This document shows positions 1 to 6,930 of a stretch of DNA of 21,961 nt, one piece after another. Made by a program: the position numbers and the translations under genes. The first letter of the stretch is position 1. Each line of letters starts with the position of its first letter. The notes beneath the pieces were generated by a model, which saw only the letters and a list, made by a program, of their open reading frames with translations, was not told where the DNA came from and searched no databases. The DNA is from a bacterium (GTDB lineage Bacteria > Bacillota_A > Clostridia > Lachnospirales > Lachnospiraceae): positions 1-21,961 of the forward strand of contig SFQZ01000078.1 in NCBI GenBank assembly GCA_004562915.1, written 5' to 3'.

Positions 1-2
1 TT

Positions 3-97
3 AATCATCACCGAGTAGGATTCCCAAAGTAAAACAGCCCCGAATTGACGGGGCTAATGTTTCACTTATTTTGGGACATTTTCAAAAATGCTTGACA
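3..97. mobile_element. Terminal segment of a repeated element (probable IS end), left copy
   Basis: This segment is repeated, perfectly and in inverted orientation, at 21867-21961 (95 bp). Read outward from the window it begins TGTCAAGC, and the flanks diverge immediately after that point, which defines the element tip at 97. It contains a GC-rich hairpin (36-55) and a TTGACA hexamer at the very tip. No transposase is visible because the window stops inside the element. A TG start would fit IS21-like ends, but the family is not identified. A generic long repeat shared by two contig ends is the alternative. Confidence 0.7.
36..55 (-). terminator. Intrinsic terminator inside the element end (left copy)
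   Basis: On the minus strand a 7-bp perfect stem (AGCCCCG/CGGGGCT) with a 6-nt loop is followed by GTTTTACTTT. It faces into the element, so it would stop transcripts arriving from the cvpA side before they read into the element. This is a known way for insertion sequences to guard against impinging transcription. Confidence 0.65.
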
Positions 98-161
98 CAA
101 GTTTTTTCATTTTTCTTGTTTTTTTGTTTTACCATGACATCTCTTGCGAAACAGCTTTTGT

Positions 162-190
162 ATAATACCATTCAGTTCCAGATTTGTCAA
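162..190 (-). promoter_or_regulatory. Strong sigma-A promoter pointing left into the element
   Basis: On the minus strand there is a perfect -35 TTGACA (185-190), a 17-bp spacer and -10 TATTAT (162-167). It lies just after the CvpA-like gene and reads leftward. Only about 60 nt separate the expected start from the repeat tip at 97, so the gene it once served is cut off or displaced. The stretch 98-206 has no other feature that I can see. Confidence 0.7.
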
Positions 191-206
191 CAAGCTTTTT
201 TAAATT

Positions 207-902
207 TTACGCAAATACTCTCATAATTATCCTCATCAGGTAATTCCTATCATAAATCCAAACCAATACCGGATCTTCCCTAATAGTATTCATCAGATAT
301 CCTCCTATTTCTGTTCCACATAAAAGAGTAATAATCAGAAAGAAAATCCATATCCACAGAATTCCCTGAACGATCCCAAGCACGATTCCTCCCAGTCGAT
401 TCAGGCTCCCAACTACCGGAAGTTCTGTAAGAATATCCACAGCATACAGAATCATTTTTACAATGAGAATAGTAAGAACAAATGATATCACAAAGGCTAT
501 GCCATTAATAATGGCATAAGCCAGATAGCCTGCAAGATAATCCGCAAAACTATCTGCAGCCATCTGGCTATATCCTTCTGTATTATTATTTTCCGCCAGT
601 TTTTCTTTCATGGTTTTCGGAAGCGGCAGTCCATCTATCAATTCCTGTTCCGAACTTATAGATACTTCCATCTGTTTTTCAATTTTTTGAATAAGGATTT
701 CCCGGCATCCCTGTTGTATCTCTTCCTGCCAACTTGTCTTTTCCCTGATAAAATCTCCCACATAAGGATTCAGCCAGGATGTCACACCAATTACAATGAT
801 AAAAAATACCATGGATATAGCAGTCCTTACCATTCCTTTACGAAATCCCTGAATAGCAAATACTGTCAGTACGATCAGCAATATCCAAAACAGCCAGCTC
901 AT
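207..902 (-). CDS. CvpA-family membrane protein
   Basis: A 231-residue integral membrane protein with four hydrophobic segments at about residues 3-20, 27-45, 127-155 and 168-198. A charged, presumably loop region of about 75 residues (50-125) separates the second and third. This topology and the Gly-rich last segment (GGIVLGIVQGILW) fit the CvpA/colicin V production family, whose members sit in the inner membrane and whose role is poorly defined (envelope homeostasis in several bacteria). The start is fixed by an AGGAG ribosome site 8 nt upstream. It is probably co-transcribed with the DUF5711-like gene, 49 nt upstream. The family call rests on pattern; function is not assigned. Confidence 0.75.
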   Translation of the reverse strand: MSWLFWILLIVLTVFAIQGFRKGMVRTAISMVFFIIVIGVTSWLNPYVGDFIREKTSWQEEIQQGCREILIQKIEKQMEVSISSEQELIDGLPLPKTMKEKLAENNNTEGYSQMAADSFADYLAGYLAYAIINGIAFVISFVLTILIVKMILYAVDILTELPVVGSLNRLGGIVLGIVQGILWIWIFFLIITLLCGTEIGGYLMNTIREDPVLVWIYDRNYLMRIIMRVFA

Positions 903-951
903 GTCTCATACTCCTGTCTATTCCGGTCTGTTTTCACAGTCGGATCTTTTT

Positions 952-2097
952 TTATTTCAGTTTTATCGTTTCCACTCCGCCATCCAGAACCGCCATATAT
1001 CTGTTTCTGGCGACTTTAAAGAAACTCTGCAGATTTCCTTCTTTCATAACTCCCTGATATCTGCAAACTCCTTTTGTTGTGTAAACAGCGAACTCATTAT
1101 TATTATAAAGCAAAATCTGATCTTTACTAATCGCCATATGATCGAAGGCTATATCAACTCCTGTACTGCATTCCAATTCTCCGCGGCTATTATAAATATC
1201 CATCCGATAATCAGATGATTTTCCCGTTTCTCTGAATACTATACCTATGTAAGAATCATCACTGCATACAGCCAGGATTTCATCCTCCACTTTTACCGTT
1301 TTTACCTCTTCCGGTATCTGTTTCCCCTGATAAATTTCAAATCCGTCATCTCTAAATGCAACCGCACGGGAATTTCCTAAATACTCTACATCCGGCACCA
1401 GTGTCTCCGCATAAGTATAACCACTTACCATATTATCCATCTGATTCTGACCGGTATTGCCAAAATTATAAAACGCCACATAACTTGCCGGTTTGTTATT
1501 CTCGACTTTCAAATACGACACACACAGAAGAAGACCGTTATCAGAAATTGCCAGATCCACAGGATAACCAGGACTGTCTACTCGGGTTTTGCCCGTAACG
1601 ATTTCTTCGCCATCCACATCATACAAGTTAATCCATGTTGTCTCTCCATCTTCTAAAACAGCTGCCACCACTCCCTGACCGGAAACTTTTGCTTTTAAAA
1701 CAGGCATGCCAGTCTGTATGCCGCCTTTTTTTCCAGACATACTAAAAACACTCATCGTTGTTCCGTTCTTACCATACACTACGCAATATTCTCCACAGAT
1801 ATCCACCATCGGATTATCAATCGTCTGTGGCTCATTCCACAGGATTTCTCCCTGTCTGCTCAGGAGGGAAACCTCATCTCCGCCATACTTTAATATATTA
1901 TCACCAAATTCTATATAATTTGTGGAAATGGTATCCTCCTGCACAGTTTCTGTCACCACTTTATACCCTGAATACGTCCAATGATCCATCAGGTACTTTC
2001 CCCCAATAATCAAAAATACGCATACGATGATAATACCCGCCGTCAGCAGCAATGCCTTTTTTCCCCTTAACTCTTTCATCTTCTGTTTGATTTTCAT
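952..2097 (-). CDS. DUF5711-like membrane-anchored beta-repeat protein
   Basis: A 381-residue protein with a short basic N-terminus and one membrane anchor at about residues 15-36. The long extracytoplasmic part is full of short beta-strand repeats of the type 'sequence, turn, G' (for example SLLSRQGEILW, VFSMSGKKGG, DVDGEEIV), suggesting a beta-propeller. I recognise it as the DUF5711 type that often neighbours a CvpA-like gene in Lachnospiraceae; no enzymatic motif is visible. The start has an AAGGGG ribosome site about 5 nt upstream, and a promoter candidate lies at 2172-2200. The role is unknown; an envelope function is inferred only from the anchor and from its partner gene. Confidence 0.7.
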   Translation of the reverse strand: MKIKQKMKELRGKKALLLTAGIIIVCVFLIIGGKYLMDHWTYSGYKVVTETVQEDTISTNYIEFGDNILKYGGDEVSLLSRQGEILWNEPQTIDNPMVDICGEYCVVYGKNGTTMSVFSMSGKKGGIQTGMPVLKAKVSGQGVVAAVLEDGETTWINLYDVDGEEIVTGKTRVDSPGYPVDLAISDNGLLLCVSYLKVENNKPASYVAFYNFGNTGQNQMDNMVSGYTYAETLVPDVEYLGNSRAVAFRDDGFEIYQGKQIPEEVKTVKVEDEILAVCSDDSYIGIVFRETGKSSDYRMDIYNSRGELECSTGVDIAFDHMAISKDQILLYNNNEFAVYTTKGVCRYQGVMKEGNLQSFFKVARNRYMAVLDGGVETIKLK

Positions 2098-2171
2098 ATA
2101 TTCCCCTTATCTGTTAATCCTTTCTAAAAATCCAGAACCTTTTCCTCTCTTATTCCCATCTTACTCTGTAT

Positions 2172-2200
2172 ATCATAGCACATTGTCCAATGCTCGGCAA
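2172..2200 (-). promoter_or_regulatory. Promoter candidate for the DUF5711-cvpA unit
   Basis: On the minus strand there is an extended -10 (TGC then TATGAT, 2172-2177), a 17-bp spacer and a weak -35 TTGCCG (2195-2200). It lies 75 bp upstream of the start at 2097. The -35 matches consensus at only four of six bases, but the extended -10 compensates. No terminator was seen after the LysM gene in this 152-nt gap, so read-through is also possible. Confidence 0.5.
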
Positions 2201-2249
2201 TTCCAAAGCACCGTTATAACAAACAGAATTCCACACTCAATGTACACTT

Positions 2250-3611
2250 CTACTCAGGAAGCACAAGTTTCTGTCCTGCATATATAATGTCCTCCGGTGA
2301 GATACCATTGAGTCTGCAGATTTCTTCCACCTTCGCTATTGTTCCATAATACCTTTTACTGATGCTGGTAAGGGTATCGCCTTTTTGTATTATATATTCA
2401 TCCCCTCCTGCGGTTTGACCCTCTATCATCATCGCTGCCGATGCATCTGTCTCTGACGAAGACTGTTCTGTCATCTCTGCCTGCTCATTTTCCCCATCCG
2501 GATTTTGATCTGCCGCATCACTTTCGGCATTCTCCTGACTCACATCCTGTCCTCCTGTGGTATCTGTCTCCGTTTCCGTCTCTGTCCGAGCATCTTCTGT
2601 ATTGTTTTCTTCATCCGTTTTCTTCTGCGGATTCATATCCTGCATAGAAATCAACGGCTCATCATTTATTTCTGTTGTTTCTGCTGTCTGCGCACTGGCT
2701 TCTTTTGCAATTTCTTCCTGTTGTTCCGTTTCCTGACCGTTCTCTAAAATACCCAGTGTCTCACTCATATTCTGATAACTGTTAAAAAAAGTAATCCCCA
2801 GAGCAAGTGCAGCAGCGACAGTGCATCCTCCCAAAGTCCATACCATACGACTATTTCTTTGATTTTCTTTACCGACTACATCTTTCCCTGTCTCTCGATC
2901 TGCCATTTTATTTGTTTTTCTGTTTTTGGAAATATCTTTCTTTTCATGATTCTGCTTTACTGCCTTTCTGAAATCCAGCACCGCCCGATCCGGCACTTTC
3001 TCTGTCTCCTCAATAGACTTATTCTGGCTCATCTCTATCATATACGCCTGCATGGGTTCATTTTTCTCGTAATATATATAATACCCCGGCTGTCGATTCA
3101 GTTGATTATTCTCATAAACAAAGAATGCTTCTTCCCACTCGCCGGGCTCAGCCACAAAAAGTACCTTGTCATTTCCCGCGAAATGATTCAGATGGGTTTT
3201 CAAAAGCACCTCATTGATCTGCATATTAAATCCCGGCAAGCTTACAAACCATCCCACAATTTCCTGCTGAGGAAAATATTTTCTGCTGTCTTCATAGACC
3301 TGACCCCAGACTTTATCACTGAACACAATATGTTCCGGTGACACTTCCATGTTCCGAATCTGCAGCGCACTCTTAATAAATAAATAGGCATTTCCCTCTG
3401 CCCAGTGATACTGTCCCAGAAGTACGGCGGCTTTTCCTCCTTCCTCTGGTATACGGGATATTTTCTTCAAAAAAGTATAGGCGTAATCTTCGATATAGAT
3501 TTTCTGTTGTCCCCTAATTTCTCCTATTTGTCTGATGTTATTGGGAATACGGAAAAATTTTTCGTTCCCTTCTGCCTGTTTCTGATCTTCTTTATAGATA
3601 ATCTCTATCAT
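2250..3611 (-). CDS. Single-pass membrane protein: MPN/JAB-like pseudoenzyme domain plus C-terminal LysM
   Basis: 453 residues from the ATG at 3611. An in-frame GTG at 3620 is an alternative, but it overlaps the AAGGGG ribosome site, while the ATG sits 8 nt beyond it. Order: an N-terminal globular domain (about 35-197), a basic linker, one membrane segment (about 256-278), a Thr/Glu/Asp/Ser-rich low-complexity stretch (about 285-400) and a LysM at 405-452 (YIIQKGDTLTSISKRYYG). LysM binds peptidoglycan or chitin-like glycans, so the C-terminus should face the wall and the N-terminal domain the cytoplasm. The N-terminal domain carries GWFVSLPGF at 120-128, which matches the GWYHSHPGF core of JAMM/MPN+ proteases except that both metal-binding His are replaced (Val, Leu). 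It would therefore be catalytically dead. LysM is certain; the MPN fold is my inference. Confidence 0.8.
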   Translation of the reverse strand: MIEIIYKEDQKQAEGNEKFFRIPNNIRQIGEIRGQQKIYIEDYAYTFLKKISRIPEEGGKAAVLLGQYHWAEGNAYLFIKSALQIRNMEVSPEHIVFSDKVWGQVYEDSRKYFPQQEIVGWFVSLPGFNMQINEVLLKTHLNHFAGNDKVLFVAEPGEWEEAFFVYENNQLNRQPGYYIYYEKNEPMQAYMIEMSQNKSIEETEKVPDRAVLDFRKAVKQNHEKKDISKNRKTNKMADRETGKDVVGKENQRNSRMVWTLGGCTVAAALALGITFFNSYQNMSETLGILENGQETEQQEEIAKEASAQTAETTEINDEPLISMQDMNPQKKTDEENNTEDARTETETETDTTGGQDVSQENAESDAADQNPDGENEQAEMTEQSSSETDASAAMMIEGQTAGGDEYIIQKGDTLTSISKRYYGTIAKVEEICRLNGISPEDIIYAGQKLVLPE

Positions 3612-3719
3612 ACCATTCACCCCTTTTGGGCATCAGCATACCATGGTTTATCTGCGGAATTTATCAGATTATGAAGGTCATCACGCTTTTTTTGACGACA
3701 AATTTTTCCTGAATTTCCT

Positions 3720-3749
3720 GAATATTCCATGGTAAGGGTGGGTAAAATA
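3720..3749 (+). promoter_or_regulatory. Sigma-F-like sporulation promoter of yyaC
   Basis: GAATA (3720-3724), 15 bp, then GGGTAAAATA (3740-3749). The second box fits the forespore sigma-F/sigma-G pattern GGnnAnAnTR exactly, and the first is one base off GYATA. Transcription would start near 3756, upstream of the ribosome site at 3766-3773. This supports the downstream start of yyaC at 3783 and forespore timing. Confidence 0.55.
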
Positions 3750-3782
3750 AACATAGGAATAATAAGAAAGGATGAGCATCTC

Positions 3783-4460
3783 ATGACCTTAAAGCGTTCG
3801 GTATTTTATATAGATGAGAAAAAAGATACAGCCAGCAGCGAACTTGCACATATATTAGGAAAATGTATTGGAAACGTAGATCGTCCATGGGACAAAATTG
3901 TCTTTGTATGTATCGGAAGTGACCGAATCACCGGAGATAGTCTTGGTCCTTTGGTGGGACACCAGCTTTCCAGATATCACTGGAAAAATATTTATGTATA
4001 CGGTACACTGAATGAGCCTGTTCATGCACTGAATCTCGAAACCACCCTGGAACAAATAAAAGAAAGACATCCCTCTGCGCTTTATATCGCAGTGGATGCC
4101 TCTCTTGGTTCTCAAAAACATGTAGGTTTTATATCGGTAGGCACAGGTTCCATCTGTCCAGGTGCCGGTGTTCATAAATCTCTGCCTCCTGTAGGCGATA
4201 TTTTTATCACTGGCATTCTGAATGTATCCGGTACCTTCGAACATTTTCTCCTTCAGACCACCCGATTATCCTCGGTGGTTCAAATGGCTGAAATCATCAC
4301 AGCAGGAATCGAAGAAACCTTTGCCTATCCTTACGAAAAACGACGTCTTCTTCCAGACACATGGTTCCAGCCCGAAGAAAGTGACCGGCGCCTTTGCTGG
4401 GCAAATGATACCGGCTTTGCTGCGTTATCCATCGAATCCAGTTCCGGGATCATATCCTGA
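3783..4460 (+). CDS. yyaC: Sporulation protein YyaC (DUF1256, GPR-like fold)
   Basis: 225 residues. It carries the family core: FVCIGSDRITGDSLGPLVG, then a strand-rich segment with YGTLNEPVHALNL and IAVDASLG, then GTGSICPGAGVHKSLPPVGD. This is the YyaC family of spore-forming Firmicutes, related in fold to the germination protease GPR and to hydrogenase maturation proteases; its substrate is not established. An upstream in-frame ATG at 3729 is rejected because it precedes the expected transcription start, whereas the ATG at 3783 has AGAAAGGA about 10 nt upstream. It is the only plus-strand gene here, divergent from the LysM gene. Its last 43 codons overlap, antisense, the 3' end of the HD gene; the tail after about residue 180 looks unlike the family and may be read-through. 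Confidence 0.9.
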   Translation: MTLKRSVFYIDEKKDTASSELAHILGKCIGNVDRPWDKIVFVCIGSDRITGDSLGPLVGHQLSRYHWKNIYVYGTLNEPVHALNLETTLEQIKERHPSALYIAVDASLGSQKHVGFISVGTGSICPGAGVHKSLPPVGDIFITGILNVSGTFEHFLLQTTRLSSVVQMAEIITAGIEETFAYPYEKRRLLPDTWFQPEESDRRLCWANDTGFAALSIESSSGIIS

Positions 4461-5059
4461 ATGGCATCTGCCCTGGGAATTCTGGCAAATACTTGTTTCA
4501 TGAGCCACGCAGCCGGCCGTCCCCAGAATCTGTTCTTTAAAACATGGGAGTAGTGTTCCGCAATCTCTCTTGAACCACAGTATTTATCCGTGAGACAGAT
4601 CACATAAGTCTCCGGATAACGGGGCGGGATCACAGACACCGGCCACATATGCTTTGTTATTACTTCTTTTTCTACTTTATTCAGCTTAAAATATTTTTTC
4701 GCATTCAGATATGCCGCAACCGGATGTGTAATCGCATGAAGGCGGTCACCCGTCAGTTTTCTGTGTTTCCTCCAGTCATATAAAAACAGATCATGGAGCA
4801 TGCCTCCTCTGGCAGCTGATCTGGCATCCAGACCCAGATATCTGCAGATACGAAAATTATTATAAGCAACATTAAGACAATGTTCATAACAGTCCGTCTC
4901 ACAGTGCTGATAATAATCTTTCATCTGCAGCACAACCGGATGTGCGACAATATCCTTAATACACTCGTAAAACTCCAGATTCAGTTGTGCTGTCTCACAC
5001 CTTTTTTTTCGTACATCCGCAGGCGATATCCTGGGACGTGGAACCGGTAATACTGTCAT
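4331..5059 (-). CDS. HD-domain phosphohydrolase-like protein
   Basis: 242 residues from the ATG at 5059. The HD metal-site pattern is present: H60, then H89-D90 (GGMLHDLFLYDW), H137 (KHMWP) and D158 (CLTDKY). HD proteins are metal-dependent phosphohydrolases acting on nucleotides or other phosphate esters; the substrate here is unknown. The start overlaps the stop of the transketolase C gene as ATGA, with AAGGA 9 nt upstream, so translation is coupled to that gene. An upstream in-frame start at 5128 would lie inside the transketolase gene and lacks this support. The last ~43 codons, rich in Arg and Ser, overlap the convergent yyaC gene and look like antisense read-through, so the true end may have been lost. 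Confidence 0.8.
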   Translation of the reverse strand: MTVLPVPRPRISPADVRKKRCETAQLNLEFYECIKDIVAHPVVLQMKDYYQHCETDCYEHCLNVAYNNFRICRYLGLDARSAARGGMLHDLFLYDWRKHRKLTGDRLHAITHPVAAYLNAKKYFKLNKVEKEVITKHMWPVSVIPPRYPETYVICLTDKYCGSREIAEHYSHVLKNRFWGRPAAWLMKQVFARIPRADAIQDMIPELDSMDNAAKPVSFAQQRRRSLSSGWNHVSGRRRRFS

Positions 5060-5997
5060 GCCAGATATTCCTTTACTTGTTCGTATACACCCTGTCCATC
5101 CAGTTTGTATAATTTCAGCAGATCCCATGCAGGACCGGATTCACCAAATACATCCTGAATACCGATCTTCAGTACCGGTGTCGGTGCTTTTTCAGCCAGC
5201 GCATCGCAAACTGCACTTCCGAGACCGCCGATTACGGAATGTTCTTCTACCGTAACCACTTTACCAGTCTCTCTTGCAGCTTCTGCTACCAGTTCTTCAT
5301 CCAGTGGCTTGATCGTATGGATATTGATCACTTTTGCCTCAATTCCATCTGCTGCCAGTTTTTCTGCTGCTTCCATCGCAGATGTCACGCAAAGTCCCGT
5401 GGCAATAATAGCTACATCTTTTCCTTCTCTGAGAACAACGCCTTTTCCCAATTCGAACTTATAATCCGGTCGATCATTGATTACAGGCACCGCCAGTCTT
5501 CCAAAACGCATATATACAGGTCCATCATGTTCATAAGCCGCTTTTACTGCTGCCTGTGCCTCTACATCGTCAGATGGATTAATCACTACCATTCCCGGTA
5601 TTGCACGCATCAGAGCCATATCCTCATTACACTGATGGGTTGCCCCGTCTTCTCCTACGGAAATACCTGCATGAGTTGCCCCGATTTTCACATTCAGATG
5701 CGGGTATCCAATAGAATTTCTCACCTGTTCAAAAGCACGCCCTGCCGCAAACATGGCAAAAGAACTGGCAAAAGGAACTTTTCCTGCTGCCGCAAGCCCT
5801 GCTGCCACACTCATCATATTGCCTTCTGCAATACCGCAGTCAATATGACGTTCCGGAAACACTTTTTTGAACATACCTGTTTTTGTGGAAGCCGCAAGAT
5901 CGGCATCCAATACAACGATTTCTTCATGTTCTTTTCCCAGCTCTACCAATGCTTTACCATAACTTTCTCTGGTTGCAATCTTCTTTACTTCTGACAT
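5056..5997 (-). CDS. Transketolase, C-terminal subunit
   Basis: 313 residues, the usual size for the separate C-terminal subunit, made of the pyrimidine-binding and C-terminal domains. Visible motifs: the cofactor-activating Glu region (CGIAEGNMMSVAAGLAAAGK), then FASSFAMFAAGRAFEQVRNS, THAGISVGEDGATHQ, and a C-terminal VEEHSVIGGLGSAV. With the N subunit it forms thiamine-diphosphate transketolase, which moves two-carbon ketol units between sugar phosphates in the non-oxidative pentose phosphate pathway. Its start lies inside the end of the N-subunit gene (13-bp overlap), with an AGGTG site upstream. It looks intact. DXP synthase-like enzymes share the fold, but the split gene pair beside a transaldolase favours transketolase. 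Confidence 0.93.
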   Translation of the reverse strand: MSEVKKIATRESYGKALVELGKEHEEIVVLDADLAASTKTGMFKKVFPERHIDCGIAEGNMMSVAAGLAAAGKVPFASSFAMFAAGRAFEQVRNSIGYPHLNVKIGATHAGISVGEDGATHQCNEDMALMRAIPGMVVINPSDDVEAQAAVKAAYEHDGPVYMRFGRLAVPVINDRPDYKFELGKGVVLREGKDVAIIATGLCVTSAMEAAEKLAADGIEAKVINIHTIKPLDEELVAEAARETGKVVTVEEHSVIGGLGSAVCDALAEKAPTPVLKIGIQDVFGESGPAWDLLKLYKLDGQGVYEQVKEYLA

Positions 5998-6770
5998 AAT
6001 GCTTCACCTGCCTTTTCCAGTTCTCCCATAGCTAATGCATACTGTTCATCATTCGGTGCCACTCCATGCCATCCGGCCTGGTCAGGCATTCCCTTGGTCT
6101 CTCTGGCTTCTTTGAACGCAGCATCAATCTGGTCAAAATCATTTCCGTCAATCGTAATTACATGGAAATTAAATGCCTCGAATTTTTTGTCAATCGGATA
6201 TGGGGAACATACATCATCCAGCCGTCCGTCAATCTGCAGATCATTATTATCCACAATCACTACAAGATTATCCAGTTTACGGAATCCAGCCAGCATAGAA
6301 GCTTCCCAGACCTGTCCTTCCTCAATCTCACCATCACCCAGAAGTGTATATACTCTATAATCCGCATGGTCAATTTTACCTGCGATCGCCATTCCTACTG
6401 CCGCAGAAATTCCCTGACCCAGAGAACCGCTGGACATATCCACGCCCGGAATATCCTTCATATCCGGATGGCCCTGAAGATAAGAACCGATATGACGCAG
6501 AGTCACAAGGTCTTCCACAGGAAAATATCCTTTCACTGCCAATGTACTGTAAAGACCCGGTGCAGTATGGCCCTTTGATAACACAAAGCGATCACGATCC
6601 TCTTTTTTCGGATTTTTCGGATCTACATTCATTTCCTCAAAATATAAATATGTAAAGATGTCAGCCGCAGAGAGAGATCCACCCGGATGTCCTGCTTTTG
6701 CTGAGTGGACAGATGTTACAATACCCTTACGGACTTCAACTGCTGTTTTCTGAAGTTCCAGTTTATTCAT
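5985..6770 (-). CDS. Transketolase, N-terminal subunit (missing an internal ~17-residue segment)
   Basis: 261 residues; homologues are usually about 275-280. It has the thiamine-diphosphate domain: AGHPGGSLS (H28), SKGHTAPGLY (H68), and the GDG...NN cofactor motif (GDGEIEEGQVWEA at about 145-157, then VDNNDLQIDG). The protein then runs ...ETKGMP directly into DQAGWHGVAPND at residues 229/230 (base 6083/6084). In the family a strand plus the KGKGVSFME-type loop lies between these two pieces and helps form the active site. The loss is in frame and about 51 bp, so the reading frame survives but the enzyme is probably inactive, unless the gap is an assembly error. The ribosome site AAGGAG is 6 nt from the ATG. 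It is second in the operon after the transaldolase. Confidence 0.88.
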   Translation of the reverse strand: MNKLELQKTAVEVRKGIVTSVHSAKAGHPGGSLSAADIFTYLYFEEMNVDPKNPKKEDRDRFVLSKGHTAPGLYSTLAVKGYFPVEDLVTLRHIGSYLQGHPDMKDIPGVDMSSGSLGQGISAAVGMAIAGKIDHADYRVYTLLGDGEIEEGQVWEASMLAGFRKLDNLVVIVDNNDLQIDGRLDDVCSPYPIDKKFEAFNFHVITIDGNDFDQIDAAFKEARETKGMPDQAGWHGVAPNDEQYALAMGELEKAGEALCQK

Positions 6771-6930
6771 TCTGATCTCCTTTCTCAGTTACCCTGCCGA
6801 GACCGTGCAGAAAGCTCCTGCCAGTCTTCCATTTGTTTTTAAACATCAAACGCTATCAGTATGCCATATTTTCTCCGTTGATGCAATATTCAAGTTTGTT
6901 TTTTCCGGTACATTTTCAAGTACAGTTACA

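Noticed and set aside
84..106. Short frame MKKLVSSIFENVPK running into the left repeat (minus strand)
   Set aside because: Only 14 codons, no convincing ribosome site, and it ends inside the repeat. At most it is a remnant of a gene start.
5239..5994. 251-codon plus-strand open frame antisense to transketolase C
   Set aside because: Its Cys/His/Phe-rich composition is typical of an antisense shadow. The minus strand holds a full conserved enzyme with a ribosome site.
6843..6858. CcpA cre-like site upstream of transketolase N
   Set aside because: TGATAGCGTTTGAT has the central CG but fails the conserved CA at its end and is poorly symmetric. The 160-nt gap 6771-6930 shows no other clear signal.
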